NCBI RefSeq assembly: GCF_009831655.1
Contig: NZ_WRPA01000005.1
Location: 62,001 to 126,000, forward strand
Source: Shewanella insulae
GTDB lineage: Bacteria > Pseudomonadota > Gammaproteobacteria > Enterobacterales > Shewanellaceae
DNA: 64,000 nucleotides
Direction of reading: 5' to 3'
Below are positions 44,005-53,514 of this stretch, piece by piece. The stretch's first letter is position 1; each line of letters starts with the position of its first letter. The translations under genes and the position numbers were made by a program. Below the pieces are notes generated by a model, which was not told where the DNA came from, ran no database searches, and saw only the letters and a program-made list of their open reading frames with translations.

Positions 44005-46026
44005 TTATTTAACGCGCATGCCAGGTTGGGCACCTTCATGGGGCTCGAGGATCCACAGATCTTTCTTGCCGGGTCCCGCCGCAAGCACCATGCCTTCAGA
44101 CATGCCGAAACGCATCTTACGCGGCGCCAGGTTAGCCACCATCACGGTCAGCTTGCCTTCCAGATCTTCCGGGGCATAAGCAGACTTGATGCCGGCAAAC
44201 ACTTGCTTGGTGACGCCGCCTAGGTCCAGTTGCAGCTTAAGTAGCTTGTTGGCTTCAGGCACATGTTCCGCCTTGGCGATGCGGGCGATACGCAGATCTA
44301 ACTTGACGAAGTCGTCGAAGCTGATCTCTTCGCTGATAGGGTCAAGGTCAAGCTCGCTCTTAGGCGCCTCGGCCACCTGCAGGTTTTCGGTCGATGCTTC
44401 TATGATGGCTTCGATGTTCTTCATCTCGACGCGCTGCATCAGGGCCTTGAACGGTGCGATCTCATGACCGCTGAGATCCTTGGCCAGATCGGCCCAGGTC
44501 AGTTCAAGTTGCAGGAAGGCTTCCACATCCTGAGCCAGTTTTGGTAGCACGGGCTTGAGGTAGGTCACCAGGATGCGGAACAGGTTCAGCGCATTGCTAC
44601 ATACCTGATGGGCTTCCTCTTGTTTATCTTCTTGCTTCACCAGTTGCCATGGGGCGGCATCGGCCACATAGGCGTTGGCAATATCAGCCAGAGCCATGAT
44701 TTCACGCATCGCCTTACCAAATTCACGAGTCTCGTAAAACTCGGCGATGGCATCGGCCTTGGCGAGGAAGGTCTCTGTCAGGCTAGTGTCGGCGACTTTG
44801 GCCAGCTTGCCGTCGAAACGCTTGCTGATAAAGCCAGCGGTTCGAGAGGCGAGGTTGACCAGCTTACCCACTAGATCTGAGTTGACGCGCTGGGCGAAGT
44901 CTTCCAGGTTAAGGTCGAGATCGTCGATGCGGCTGCTGAGCTTAGCCGCGTAGTAGTAACGCAGGTACTCAGGGTTCAGGTTATCCAGATAGGTTCTGGC
45001 CTTGATGAAGGTGCCCTTAGATTTTGACATCTTGGCGCCGTTCACCGTCACATAGCCGTGAGCGTAGACGCTGTTTGGCTTACGGAATCCCGCGCCTTCG
45101 AGCATGGCTGGCCAGAACAGGCTGTGGAAGTAGACGATATCCTTACCTATGAAGTGGTAAACCTCGGCGGTAGAGTCTTTCGCCCAGAACTCGTCAAAGT
45201 TAAGATCGCCACGTTTGTCGCACAGGTTCTTGAACGAGCCCATGTAACCGATAGGGGCGTCTAGCCACACATAGAAGAATTTACCCGGTGCATCTGGGAT
45301 CTCGAAACCGAAGTAAGGGGCGTCACGGGTGATGTCCCACTGCTGCAGGCCTTGTTCGAACCACTCGCCTAGCTTGTTCGCCATCTCTTGTTGCAGTGAA
45401 CCTGAACGTGTCCACTCCTTCAGCATCTCTTCGAAGGCGGGCAGATCGAAGAAGAAATGCTCAGTCTCTTTCATCACCGGCGTGGCACCGGATACCGCCG
45501 ACTTAGGATCGATCAGATCCGTTGGGCTGTAGGTCGCGCCACAGCTGTCACAGTTGTCGCCATATTGATCTACTGACTTACACTTAGGGCAGGTTCCCTT
45601 AACGAAGCGATCCGGCAGGAACATAGACTTTTCTGGATCGAATAGCTGTGAGATGGTCTTAGACTTGATATAGCCGCCATCGCGTAGTTTGAGGTAGATC
45701 TCGCTCGCCAGCTCGCGGTTCTCGTCGCTGTGGGTGCTGTGGAAATTATCGAACTGAATATTAAAGTCGGCAAAATCCTGCTGATGCTCTTTCTGTACCT
45801 GAGCGATCATCTCCTCTGGCGCCATGCCCAGCTGCTGTGCCTTAAGCATGATGGGTGTGCCGTGGGCATCGTCTGCACAGATATAGTGACATTCGTGGCC
45901 GCGTAGCTTTTGAAAACGCGCCCAGATATCGGTTTGAATATATTCAAGCATGTGACCTAAATGTATGGGGCCATTGGCGTACGGTAGTGCGCTGGTCACG
46001 AGAATTTTACGTTGTGAAGTTGCCAT
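44005..46026 (-). CDS. metG: Methionyl-tRNA synthetase
   Basis: A 673-residue class I synthetase. The HIGH-type motif is PIHLGH in [15 protein letters not shown] near residue 20, the zinc knuckle is [18 protein letters not shown], and the KMSKS motif is [10 protein letters not shown]. The C-terminal 100 residues are the EMAP-like tRNA-binding and dimerisation domain ([25 protein letters not shown]). It is divergent from mrp, the usual metG-mrp arrangement of enteric and related bacteria. Confidence 0.97.
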   Translation of the reverse strand: MATSQRKILVTSALPYANGPIHLGHMLEYIQTDIWARFQKLRGHECHYICADDAHGTPIMLKAQQLGMAPEEMIAQVQKEHQQDFADFNIQFDNFHSTHSDENRELASEIYLKLRDGGYIKSKTISQLFDPEKSMFLPDRFVKGTCPKCKSVDQYGDNCDSCGATYSPTDLIDPKSAVSGATPVMKETEHFFFDLPAFEEMLKEWTRSGSLQQEMANKLGEWFEQGLQQWDITRDAPYFGFEIPDAPGKFFYVWLDAPIGYMGSFKNLCDKRGDLNFDEFWAKDSTAEVYHFIGKDIVYFHSLFWPAMLEGAGFRKPNSVYAHGYVTVNGAKMSKSKGTFIKARTYLDNLNPEYLRYYYAAKLSSRIDDLDLNLEDFAQRVNSDLVGKLVNLASRTAGFISKRFDGKLAKVADTSLTETFLAKADAIAEFYETREFGKAMREIMALADIANAYVADAAPWQLVKQEDKQEEAHQVCSNALNLFRILVTYLKPVLPKLAQDVEAFLQLELTWADLAKDLSGHEIAPFKALMQRVEMKNIEAIIEASTENLQVAEAPKSELDLDPISEEISFDDFVKLDLRIARIAKAEHVPEANKLLKLQLDLGGVTKQVFAGIKSAYAPEDLEGKLTVMVANLAPRKMRFGMSEGMVLAAGPGKKDLWILEPHEGAQPGMRVK

Positions 46027-46185
46027 CTTGTCTCTAAATCAGTAAGTGCCCAAAAAGAATGGCATAGATACTAACCGATCATCGCTAAAGTTTCATCAAA
46101 AGCTGCTTTAAGTGAACTAAATCTATCCGAATATGATGAGTTTTTCTGATACACTTAGCCAAATTTATTTTTGGAGGTAGTCGTT

Positions 46186-47298
46186 TTGTCTTCAGCGTCT
46201 CAGAATTATCATCTTAGTGATGATCTGCTCGGTCCGGTTTTGGCTATTTTAGATGCCCATCAAGACCCCTATTTAATGCAAGGTCTGGTGACCGCAGGTT
46301 GCGTGACCAAGCTGGATATTGAAGGCAAGCGATTGCAGCTTGGGTTGTGTTACCCCTATCCCTGCCAGAGCCAGTATCGCGATACTGTCATGGCGCTCAC
46401 CAACAAGCTGGCGGTGCTCGATGCCATTGACGAGGTCGAGTGTGAAATCGATTTCCAACCCGCGGTGATCTCATCGGGCGCCGTCGAGCCATTACCCAAT
46501 GTGAAGCAGGTGATTGCCGTCGCTTCGGGTAAGGGTGGTGTGGGTAAGTCGACCACCTCGGTTAACCTGGCGCTGGCGCTTGCGGCAGAAGGCGCCAAGG
46601 TGGGGATTCTCGATGCCGATATCTATGGCCCCTCTATTCCTTTAATGCTGGGTGTGCCCAACTTTAACCCTGTCTCACCGGACGGCAAGATGATGACAGC
46701 CGCAGAGGCCCATGGTATCGCCGCTCAGTCGATCGGTTTTATCGTCAGTGGTGATGAGGCCGCCGTATGGCGCGGCCCTATGGCGGCCGGTGCACTGGCG
46801 CAGCTGTTAAACGAGACCCTGTGGCCCGAGTTGGATTACCTGGTGATCGACATGCCACCGGGAACCGGTGACATTCAGCTGACCCTGTCACAGAAGGTAC
46901 CGGTAAGCGGCGCCGTGGTGGTTACCACCCCGCAAGATATCGCCCTGGCCGATGCCAAGAAGGGGATCAGCATGTTCCAGAAGGTCAACATTCCCGTGCT
47001 GGGAATCGTCGAGAACATGAGTTTCCATATTTGTAGCGACTGTGGTCATAAGGAGCACCTCTTCGGTGAGGATGGCGGCCTTAAGATGGCTGCGCGTTAC
47101 AATGTACCACTATTGGGGCAGCTACCGCTGCAACTTAATATCCGCGAGGATGTGGATAGAGGCACGCCGAGCGTGGTGGCGGATGGTGAGAGCCAGGTGG
47201 CCTTGTTGTATAAGGAGATCGCCAGAAAGGTGGGGGCACAACTTGCCCTGAGCCAGACACAGAGTGTCGTATCTATTTCAATTTCAGATGATGAGTAA
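46186..47298 (+). CDS. mrp: Mrp/ApbC iron-sulfur cluster carrier ATPase
   Basis: A 370-residue Mrp protein that carries [4Fe-4S] clusters to targets. The N-terminal DUF59-like domain is followed by the deviant Walker A SGKGGVGKST at residues 114-123, and CSDCGHKEHLFG supplies the CxxC that binds the cluster at the dimer interface. I chose the TTG at 46186 (MSSASQNYHL) because GGAGG lies eight bases upstream; a TTG five codons earlier lies over the ribosome binding site and is unlikely. udk follows 12 bases after. Confidence 0.95.
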   Translation: MSSASQNYHLSDDLLGPVLAILDAHQDPYLMQGLVTAGCVTKLDIEGKRLQLGLCYPYPCQSQYRDTVMALTNKLAVLDAIDEVECEIDFQPAVISSGAVEPLPNVKQVIAVASGKGGVGKSTTSVNLALALAAEGAKVGILDADIYGPSIPLMLGVPNFNPVSPDGKMMTAAEAHGIAAQSIGFIVSGDEAAVWRGPMAAGALAQLLNETLWPELDYLVIDMPPGTGDIQLTLSQKVPVSGAVVVTTPQDIALADAKKGISMFQKVNIPVLGIVENMSFHICSDCGHKEHLFGEDGGLKMAARYNVPLLGQLPLQLNIREDVDRGTPSVVADGESQVALLYKEIARKVGAQLALSQTQSVVSISISDDE

Positions 47299-47310
47299 GG
47301 TTTACAAAGC

Positions 47311-47946
47311 ATGAATTCGCAATGTGTCATAATTGGTATCGCAGGGGCATCGGCATCGGGTAAGAGCCTAATCGCGAAGACGATTTTCGAGGAGCTATGC
47401 CGTGATCTAGGCACGGATCAGATAGGGGTTATCGCCGAGGATGCCTACTATAAGGATCAGAGCCATCTGTCGATGGATCAGCGTGTCTTGACCAATTACG
47501 ATCACCCAAAGGCGCTGGATCATCAGCTGCTGTGTGAACACCTCAGCACCCTGAAAAATGGCGAGGCGGTGGAGATCCCGCAATACAGCTATACCGAGCA
47601 TACCCGTATGGCCGAGACGGTCACCATGACACCGAAGAAGGTGATCATTCTCGAGGGGATCTTGCTACTGACAGATCCTAACCTGCGCGAACAGATGGAT
47701 GCCAGCGTCTTCATGGATACGCCACTGGATATCTGTTTCATGCGCCGCCTGACCCGCGATGTGGCCGAGCGTGGCCGTACCATGGAGTCCGTGATGCAGC
47801 AGTACACTCAGACCGTGCGTCCTATGTTCCTGCAATTTATCGATCCTTCTAAGCAATATGCCGATATTATCGTGCCGCGTGGTGGTAAAAACCGCATCGC
47901 AACCGATATATTAAAGGCGAGAATTCAGCACCTTTTAGCAAAATAA
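47311..47946 (+). CDS. udk: Uridine kinase
   Basis: A 211-residue uridine/cytidine kinase of pyrimidine salvage. The P-loop is [17 protein letters not shown] and the remaining segments [27 protein letters not shown] and [17 protein letters not shown] are typical. It follows mrp closely and precedes dcd by 27 bases, making a small nucleotide-metabolism unit. Confidence 0.97.
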   Translation: MNSQCVIIGIAGASASGKSLIAKTIFEELCRDLGTDQIGVIAEDAYYKDQSHLSMDQRVLTNYDHPKALDHQLLCEHLSTLKNGEAVEIPQYSYTEHTRMAETVTMTPKKVIILEGILLLTDPNLREQMDASVFMDTPLDICFMRRLTRDVAERGRTMESVMQQYTQTVRPMFLQFIDPSKQYADIIVPRGGKNRIATDILKARIQHLLAK

Positions 47947-47973
47947 TCGCTTGATATGGGGAGTTAGGCTGGG

Positions 47974-48558
47974 ATGCGTTTAACGGATTTAGAGATTGAA
48001 GCATGTCTGGACGATGGGTCTATTATCCTTGAGCCTCGTCCGAGCAATGATGCCATCAATGGTGTCAGCGTCGATGTGAAACTCGGCGATCAGTTCCGCG
48101 TCTTTCAAGACCATACGGCGCCCTATATCGATCTCAGCGGTCCTAAGGCCGAGGTTCAGGCGGCCCTAGACAGGGTGATGAGCGACAAGATAGTGATCCC
48201 GGAAGGAGAGGCGTTTTTCCTCCATCCCGGTGAGCTCGCCTTGGCGGTGACCCATGAGAGCCTGACCCTGCCTGCCGACATTGTCGGCTGGTTGGATGGT
48301 CGCTCCTCCCTGGCAAGGCTCGGGCTCATGGTGCATGTCACGGCTCATCGAATCGACCCAGGTTGGCAGGGAAAGATAGTGCTTGAGTTCTACAACAGCG
48401 GCAAGCTGCCCCTGGCCTTGAAGCCCATGATGACCATAGGGGCCCTCAACTTCGAGCGCCTAAGTTCGCCCGTTGCGCGCCCCTACAATAAGCGCAAGAG
48501 CGCTAAGTACAGGGATCAACAAGAAGCCCTTGCCAGCCGCATTAGCCAGGACAAGTGA
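47974..48558 (+). CDS. dcd: dCTP deaminase
   Basis: A 194-residue trimeric deaminase forming dUTP, the route to dTMP in many gammaproteobacteria. The active-site motif is [13 protein letters not shown], with [24 protein letters not shown] and the C-terminal [15 protein letters not shown]. The stop codon overlaps the pabC start (TGATG), so dcd is coupled to the pabC-tatD operon. Confidence 0.97.
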   Translation: MRLTDLEIEACLDDGSIILEPRPSNDAINGVSVDVKLGDQFRVFQDHTAPYIDLSGPKAEVQAALDRVMSDKIVIPEGEAFFLHPGELALAVTHESLTLPADIVGWLDGRSSLARLGLMVHVTAHRIDPGWQGKIVLEFYNSGKLPLALKPMMTIGALNFERLSSPVARPYNKRKSAKYRDQQEALASRISQDK

Positions 48559-49388
48559 TGTCGAAGGCTATCTGGGTAAACGGTCAGCAAGAGGACAGTG
48601 TTTCGGCGTTCGACAGGGGACTCGCCTACGGCGATGGCCTGTTTGCCACCATGCGCTGCAGAGGCACTAAGGTACTCTTCTTAGAGAACCATCTGCTTCG
48701 CTTGGCCCAAGGGGCTAATCGTCTTGGGTTACCGCTGCCAGAAGCCGCGCTGACAGAGCAAATAGCAAAGGCCTGCGAGCAAGGGGCTAAACAGTTCTCT
48801 CAAGATTATTGTCTTAAGGTCCTGATAAGCAGAGGCACTGGTGGGCGTGGCTATATGCCGCCGCAAACGCCCGCGCCGACTTGTGTGTTGTCGCTGCATG
48901 AGATCCCCGCGCATTACCTTCAGTGGCAAGCTGATGGCATCAAGCTGCAAGTTAGCCAGGTGACACTTGGTCAGCAGCCGCTGCTGGCGGGCATGAAGCA
49001 TCTTAATCGTCTCGAGCAAGTGCTGATCCGTACACATCAATTAGATGTTGGCTTCGATGATTGGCTGGTCTGCGACACGGCTGGCAATATCATCGAGGCC
49101 TCTATGGCTAACCTCTTCTTTATTAAGGGACGCACCATAGTTACGCCAAGCCTGGAACAGGCGGGGGTTGCCGGTGTGATGCGCGAGCAGTTGCTACTCT
49201 GGTTTGTCGAGGCTGGCTTTAATCTTGAGGTGCGCCGCGTGTCGCTGGAAGAACTCGCGCATTTTGACCATGTTCTGGCCTGCAACAGCCTGTTTGGCGC
49301 GGTCGCCGTGAATGGCATCGCGGAGCATTCATTCGGCCATAGTCCTTTGATAAAGCAATTGCTACACGATCTAAAAATAATATTATGA
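48558..49388 (+). CDS. pabC: Aminodeoxychorismate lyase
   Basis: A 276-residue fold-type IV PLP enzyme that forms 4-aminobenzoate and pyruvate for folate synthesis. The PLP lysine is Lys147 in AGMKHLNRLEQV; FDRGLAYGDGLFATMR and EASMANLFFIKG are family signatures. The ATG overlaps the dcd stop codon; a GTG one codon earlier is equally in frame. It begins the conserved pabC-mltG-tmk-holB-pilZ-tatD order. Confidence 0.94.
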   Translation: MSKAIWVNGQQEDSVSAFDRGLAYGDGLFATMRCRGTKVLFLENHLLRLAQGANRLGLPLPEAALTEQIAKACEQGAKQFSQDYCLKVLISRGTGGRGYMPPQTPAPTCVLSLHEIPAHYLQWQADGIKLQVSQVTLGQQPLLAGMKHLNRLEQVLIRTHQLDVGFDDWLVCDTAGNIIEASMANLFFIKGRTIVTPSLEQAGVAGVMREQLLLWFVEAGFNLEVRRVSLEELAHFDHVLACNSLFGAVAVNGIAEHSFGHSPLIKQLLHDLKIIL

Positions 49389-50392
49389 AAAAACTGATCA
49401 TAGGTGTGCTGACCGCACTCTTTAGCCTATTAACCTTGAGTGCGATTGGCCTGTATTGGGTCTATCAGAGCGTAGTGAGTTACGGCCAGATGCCGCTTAG
49501 GCTCGATAGCCCCGTCGAGTTTGAGGTGGCGCGTGGTACCTCCTTTTCACAGATGGCGAACGCCTTGGCACAAACCGGTGCGGTGGACGAGTTATGGAAG
49601 CTCAAGGTACTGGTAAAGTTGCGCCCAGAGCTTGCCAAGATCCGCAGCGGTCTGTATCAACTCTCCCCCAACGACACTGTGGTTGAGCTGCTTGAAAAGC
49701 TACGTCAGGGCAAGGAAATGGTCTTTACCGTGACCCTTGTTGAAGGGCAGAGTATCAAAGAGTGGCGCGAACAACTCAAACAGTTACCACGCCTGAAATG
49801 GCAGGATGGGGCTTTTATGCAGGTGCTGGAGGATAATGGCGATGAGTCTAAGCTGCCCGAGGGCAAGTTCTACCCCGACACCTACCACTATGGCAATGGC
49901 GATTCGGTCAAGGTGATCCTGCAGCAGAGCTATCAAAAGATGCAACAGGAGCTAGACAGGGCCTGGCAGGAACGTGATCAGAGTATCCCGCTTAAGAGTC
50001 CCTATGAGCTGCTGACCATGGCATCGATCATCGAGAAAGAGACGGGCAAGGCCAGCGAGCGTCCCTGGATTTCTGCGGTCTTTACCAATAGGTTACGTAA
50101 GGGGATGCGCCTGCAGACAGATCCTACGGTGATCTATGGCATGGGTGAGCGCTATCAGGGCAATATTACCCGCAAAGATCTACGCGAACATACGCCTTTT
50201 AACACCTATCGTATTCATGGCCTGACGCCGACCCCAATAGCGGCCCCGAGCGGCGCGTCTTTGATGGCGGCGGCTCGCCCGGCCGATGTCGACTACCTCT
50301 ATTTCGTGTCGAAGAATGACGGCAGCCATATATTTTCTAAAACATTAACCGAGCACAACCGTGCTGTAGACAAGTATCAGAGAAATCGATGA
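49385..50392 (+). CDS. mltG: Endolytic murein transglycosylase MltG (YceG)
   Basis: A 335-residue inner-membrane lytic transglycosylase that cuts nascent peptidoglycan strands and is thought to set glycan length. One N-terminal membrane segment (about residues 4-28) is followed by a LysM-like part and the catalytic domain. Glu217 in ASIIEKETG matches the catalytic glutamate, and [10 protein letters not shown] and [16 protein letters not shown] complete the YceG signature. It overlaps both pabC and tmk by four bases. Confidence 0.96.
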   Translation: MKKLIIGVLTALFSLLTLSAIGLYWVYQSVVSYGQMPLRLDSPVEFEVARGTSFSQMANALAQTGAVDELWKLKVLVKLRPELAKIRSGLYQLSPNDTVVELLEKLRQGKEMVFTVTLVEGQSIKEWREQLKQLPRLKWQDGAFMQVLEDNGDESKLPEGKFYPDTYHYGNGDSVKVILQQSYQKMQQELDRAWQERDQSIPLKSPYELLTMASIIEKETGKASERPWISAVFTNRLRKGMRLQTDPTVIYGMGERYQGNITRKDLREHTPFNTYRIHGLTPTPIAAPSGASLMAAARPADVDYLYFVSKNDGSHIFSKTLTEHNRAVDKYQRNR

Positions 50393-51021
50393 AGCAAGAC
50401 AGCGCGAAATTTATCGTTATCGAAGGACTGGAAGGGGCTGGCAAGTCGAGTGCCATTGCCCTGGTGAGAGATTTTATCGAGAAACATAACGGCCAGGCGC
50501 CCGTGTGTACCCGTGAGCCCGGCGGTACGCCGCTCGCCGAGCGCATTAGGGATCTGGTAAAGATAGCCGATCCTAACGATCCCCTGTGTGATGAGTCAGA
50601 GTGTTTGCTTATCTATGCCGCCAGGGCGCAACTGGTGGCCAATGTGATAAAACCAGCTTTGGCCCAGGGGAACTGGGTGCTAGGCGATCGTCATAACCTC
50701 TCATCTCTGGCCTATCAAGGGGGCGGGCGTCAACTCATGCCGCTGGTCGAGGCCGTGAGCAATGCGACCCTGAAAGATTTTAAACCCGACCTTACGCTAT
50801 ATTTGGACATAGACCCTCAGCTTGGCTTGCAGCGCGCCAGAGACAGAGGCGCCCTGGATAGAATCGAGCAGCAGGCGCTGAGTTTCTTCGAGCGCGCCAG
50901 GGCAACTTACCTGCAACTGGCCGAGCAAGACGAGTCTATCGTGGTGATCGATGCCAGTCAGACTATGGCGCAGGTGCACAAAGAGATCTTGGCCGTGTTA
51001 CAGCGCCAAGATTGGTCATGA
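50389..51021 (+). CDS. tmk: Thymidylate kinase
   Basis: A 210-residue dTMP kinase. The P-loop is [12 protein letters not shown], the DR(Y/H) motif is [15 protein letters not shown] and the LID region is in [13 protein letters not shown]. It phosphorylates dTMP to dTDP. It overlaps mltG by four bases, and its end overlaps the region in which holB could start. Confidence 0.97.
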   Translation: MKQDSAKFIVIEGLEGAGKSSAIALVRDFIEKHNGQAPVCTREPGGTPLAERIRDLVKIADPNDPLCDESECLLIYAARAQLVANVIKPALAQGNWVLGDRHNLSSLAYQGGGRQLMPLVEAVSNATLKDFKPDLTLYLDIDPQLGLQRARDRGALDRIEQQALSFFERARATYLQLAEQDESIVVIDASQTMAQVHKEILAVLQRQDWS

Positions 51022-51038
51022 CAACAGCGGAAGTCATA

Positions 51039-51953
51039 ATGAATCTACCTTGGTTAACCCCAGTTCGTGAGGCTTTCTGTGGTCAGTTGATGACTGGCCG
51101 GCAGGGACATGCCTATCTCTTGGGGATTCACCAGGGCTATGGCGGCATGCAACTTGCCAATACCTTGGCTCAGGCCAGCCTGTGTATGGCGCCGACGGCC
51201 AATGGTGCCTGCGGTGTCTGCAAGGGCTGTCAGTTGTTTATCGCCGGTAACCATCCCGATTGTTACTTGCTAGAGGCCGACGGCAATCAGATTAAGGTAG
51301 ATCAAGTCAGAGAGCTGTGCCAGAAGTTGACTGCCACCGCCCAGCAGGGGGGAAGACGAGTCGCGATCGTTAAGAACTGCGAGCGACTCAATACGGCGGC
51401 GGCCAATGCCCTGTTGAAGACGCTGGAGGAGCCGGGCAAGGAGACCCTTCTGTTGCTGCAGAGTGATACCCCTAGCCGTTTGATGGCCACCATAAGCAGT
51501 CGTTGTCAGCGCCTACATTGCCAGCTGCCGAGCCGCGAGGCGGTACAGGAGTGGTTGGCGGTTCAGTTTAACTTAACGAGTGATGTGACTTGGTGTCTGC
51601 CGATTGTCGGTGGCCCAGTGGATCTGCTTGCCGCCCTAAATGACGGACGATACGAGGCCTTGATTGGCCTGAGAAAAGCCTGGGTGCAAAGTTTGTCGTC
51701 TGGGCACCTGTGTGCTAACTTAACTAATATAGATGAAAAGCAAGTTTCTGATGCACTTAAAGTTTTGTATGTTGTCCTGCGACAAAAACTGGTGAAGCAG
51801 AAAGATGCTGATGCATTAATTAACATCAAGATAACAAAATTTGCAGCCAAGGTTATGGAGACGTATCATAACCTGAGTATGATGCCTAATGTGAATTTTA
51901 TGGCCGTTTTTCAGTCGTTTATCATAGAGTATCAGTCGCTAACAACAAGTTAA
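51039..51953 (+). CDS. holB: DNA polymerase III delta-prime subunit
   Basis: A 304-residue clamp-loader subunit. The zinc module CGVCKGCQLFIAGNHPDC is complete, followed by VDQVRELCQKLTATAQQGGRRVAIV, roughly residues 87-111, and the SRC-type motif TISSRCQRLHC that supplies the arginine finger. The reading frame is open to 51012; I use the ATG at 51039 because MNLPWLTPV aligns with E. coli HolB and a GGAAG lies upstream. Starts overlapping tmk at 51018 are possible. Confidence 0.93.
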   Translation: MNLPWLTPVREAFCGQLMTGRQGHAYLLGIHQGYGGMQLANTLAQASLCMAPTANGACGVCKGCQLFIAGNHPDCYLLEADGNQIKVDQVRELCQKLTATAQQGGRRVAIVKNCERLNTAAANALLKTLEEPGKETLLLLQSDTPSRLMATISSRCQRLHCQLPSREAVQEWLAVQFNLTSDVTWCLPIVGGPVDLLAALNDGRYEALIGLRKAWVQSLSSGHLCANLTNIDEKQVSDALKVLYVVLRQKLVKQKDADALINIKITKFAAKVMETYHNLSMMPNVNFMAVFQSFIIEYQSLTTS

Positions 51954-51959
51954 AATAAT

Positions 51960-52286
51960 ATGGTCGATCTCGTGGTTAATTTTGATACATTACATCAGCT
52001 ATACAGAGCCTACATGCCCTTCATACAGCCTGCGGGCTTGTTTGTGGCGACGACCGAAAGCCACTACCTAGGTCAGGAGCTTACCATCGCCTATCAACTT
52101 CCTGGCTCGACCGCGCGTCACGAGTTTCAAGGCCTGGTAGTGTGGATCAACCCCTTGGGCGCATCCGGTGGGCGACCGGCGGGCATAGGGGTGAAGATCA
52201 TCACCGACGCCTCGACCCACAAACATCATATTGAAAGTCTACTTTCCCGCGAACTCGCCTCAGGTGATTTGACCTGTACCATGTAG
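51960..52286 (+). CDS. pilZ: PilZ, type IV pilus protein
   Basis: A 108-residue PilZ-domain protein. Position between holB and tatD is the same as for the founding PilZ of Pseudomonas aeruginosa. It lacks the RxxxR segment, and the D/NxSxxG motif is replaced by TTESHYLG, so like that protein it probably does not bind cyclic di-GMP. PilZ acts with PilB and FimX in pilus assembly. The core GLFVATTESHYLG, GLVVWINP and GIGVKI are visible. It starts six bases after holB. Confidence 0.9.
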   Translation: MVDLVVNFDTLHQLYRAYMPFIQPAGLFVATTESHYLGQELTIAYQLPGSTARHEFQGLVVWINPLGASGGRPAGIGVKIITDASTHKHHIESLLSRELASGDLTCTM

Positions 52287-52330
52287 ATAGCTATCCTTTG
52301 GCTCCTTTTGTAGTGACTTAGGATTTTTGC

Positions 52331-53119
52331 GTGCTTATCGATTCCCATTGCCATCTCGATCGCCTTAAAGCGGCGCCCGACCAGGACTCATTGAAGACTT
52401 TGCTAGCCCAAGCCAAGGATCGCGGCGTGGAGTATTTCCTGTGCGTCAACGTGCGTCAGCAAGGTTTTGCCTCTATGCAGGCGAAAATGGCAGCCTTCGA
52501 TCAGGTGTTCCTGTCGGCAGGCGTGCACCCGTTAGATGTGCAGGAGGGGCTGGATACGACTCAGTTGCACAGCTATCTACAAGACCCTAAGGTAGTCGCC
52601 ATCGGTGAGACAGGCCTGGACTATTACTATTCGGGCGAGACCAAGGCGTTGCAACAGCAATGTTTCGAGCAGCAGATCGCCCTGGCGGTCGAGGTAGATA
52701 AGCCGTTGATCGTCCATACCCGCGATGCCCGTGAAGATACCATCGCCATGCTTAAGGCCGGTCAGGCGGACAAGGTGGGTGGCGTGCTGCACTGCTTTAC
52801 CGAGAATTGGGAGATGGCCAAGGCCGCCATAGATCTGGGCTTCTATATCTCTGTGTCTGGCATAGTGACCTTTAAGAATGCCGGCGAGCTACGCTCTGTG
52901 ATCCGCAAGGTGCCAAAAGACAGGCTCCTGGTGGAAACCGATGCGCCGTATCTGGCGCCAGTGCCTCACCGTGGTGAAGAGAATCAACCTGCGTTTGTTC
53001 GGGATGTGGCTGAGTTTGTGGCCGAGCTACGCGGTGAGAAGTATGAAGAGCTGGCTGAGTATACTGGTGACAACTTCTTTAGCCTGTTTAAAGACGCGGC
53101 AAAGCTAGTGCAAGCCTAG
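52331..53119 (+). CDS. TatD-family metal-dependent hydrolase (YcfH)
   Basis: A 262-residue TIM-barrel metallohydrolase of the TatD family. Metal ligands are in DSHCHLD at the N-terminus, the glutamate in GETGLDYYY, and the histidines in IVHTRDA and LHCFTE, with the aspartate in VETDAPYLAP. Closest to E. coli YcfH by eye; TatD relatives are 3'-5' DNases. The start is GTG. It is the last gene of the pabC operon, as in Pseudomonas. Confidence 0.93.
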   Translation: MLIDSHCHLDRLKAAPDQDSLKTLLAQAKDRGVEYFLCVNVRQQGFASMQAKMAAFDQVFLSAGVHPLDVQEGLDTTQLHSYLQDPKVVAIGETGLDYYYSGETKALQQQCFEQQIALAVEVDKPLIVHTRDAREDTIAMLKAGQADKVGGVLHCFTENWEMAKAAIDLGFYISVSGIVTFKNAGELRSVIRKVPKDRLLVETDAPYLAPVPHRGEENQPAFVRDVAEFVAELRGEKYEELAEYTGDNFFSLFKDAAKLVQA

Positions 53120-53514
53120 TTTTTGGTGAAAGCCTAATGTTTGTTGAGAACCTAGTGTCTGTTGATAAATAGTCACTGGCGAAAGATGCGTGCTTAGCTG
53201 CTGGGGGCATAGACAAATGTCGCAGAGCTAAGCACTAAAGTTGTCATCTGGAAAACAACCAAGCAAGCAGTTAAGCTCGCAAGCCAAGAGAAGCTGATAA
53301 AAAAAGACCCAAAACTATTCCAATTGTTCTGGGTCTAGGGGAATGGCTCTTTGCAGAGCCGTGCGCTACTGTTTGAGATTGCCTCGAATTTCGTCTCAGG
53401 CTTTTAGTGTAGTCAAACTCTACCTCACTGCCGGGCTCGTCTAGGTAAATCTTAGATTAAAATGTAACAAAATGTTATCTTGCGGCTGTTGACGTTAATT
53501 CAGTCGCTTTCGCT
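53120..53514. other. 395-bp intergenic stretch with several hairpins
   Basis: No open reading frame of credible coding character is present. It holds a long minus-strand terminator hairpin (53298-53336), a GGCTCT-TTGC-AGAGCC stem-loop (53345-53360), and a TGAGA...TCTCA stem around 53376-53400. AT-rich sequence follows toward rsmF. On the minus strand this could be a structured 3' untranslated region of rsmF or a small RNA; no convincing promoter was found. Confidence 0.45.
53298..53336 (-). terminator. Terminator downstream of rsmF
   Basis: AGACCCA pairs with TGGGTCT, and the inner arms AACTATT and AATTGTT pair with one mismatch. On the minus strand seven T follow. It lies about 180 bases beyond the rsmF stop codon. 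Confidence 0.75.
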
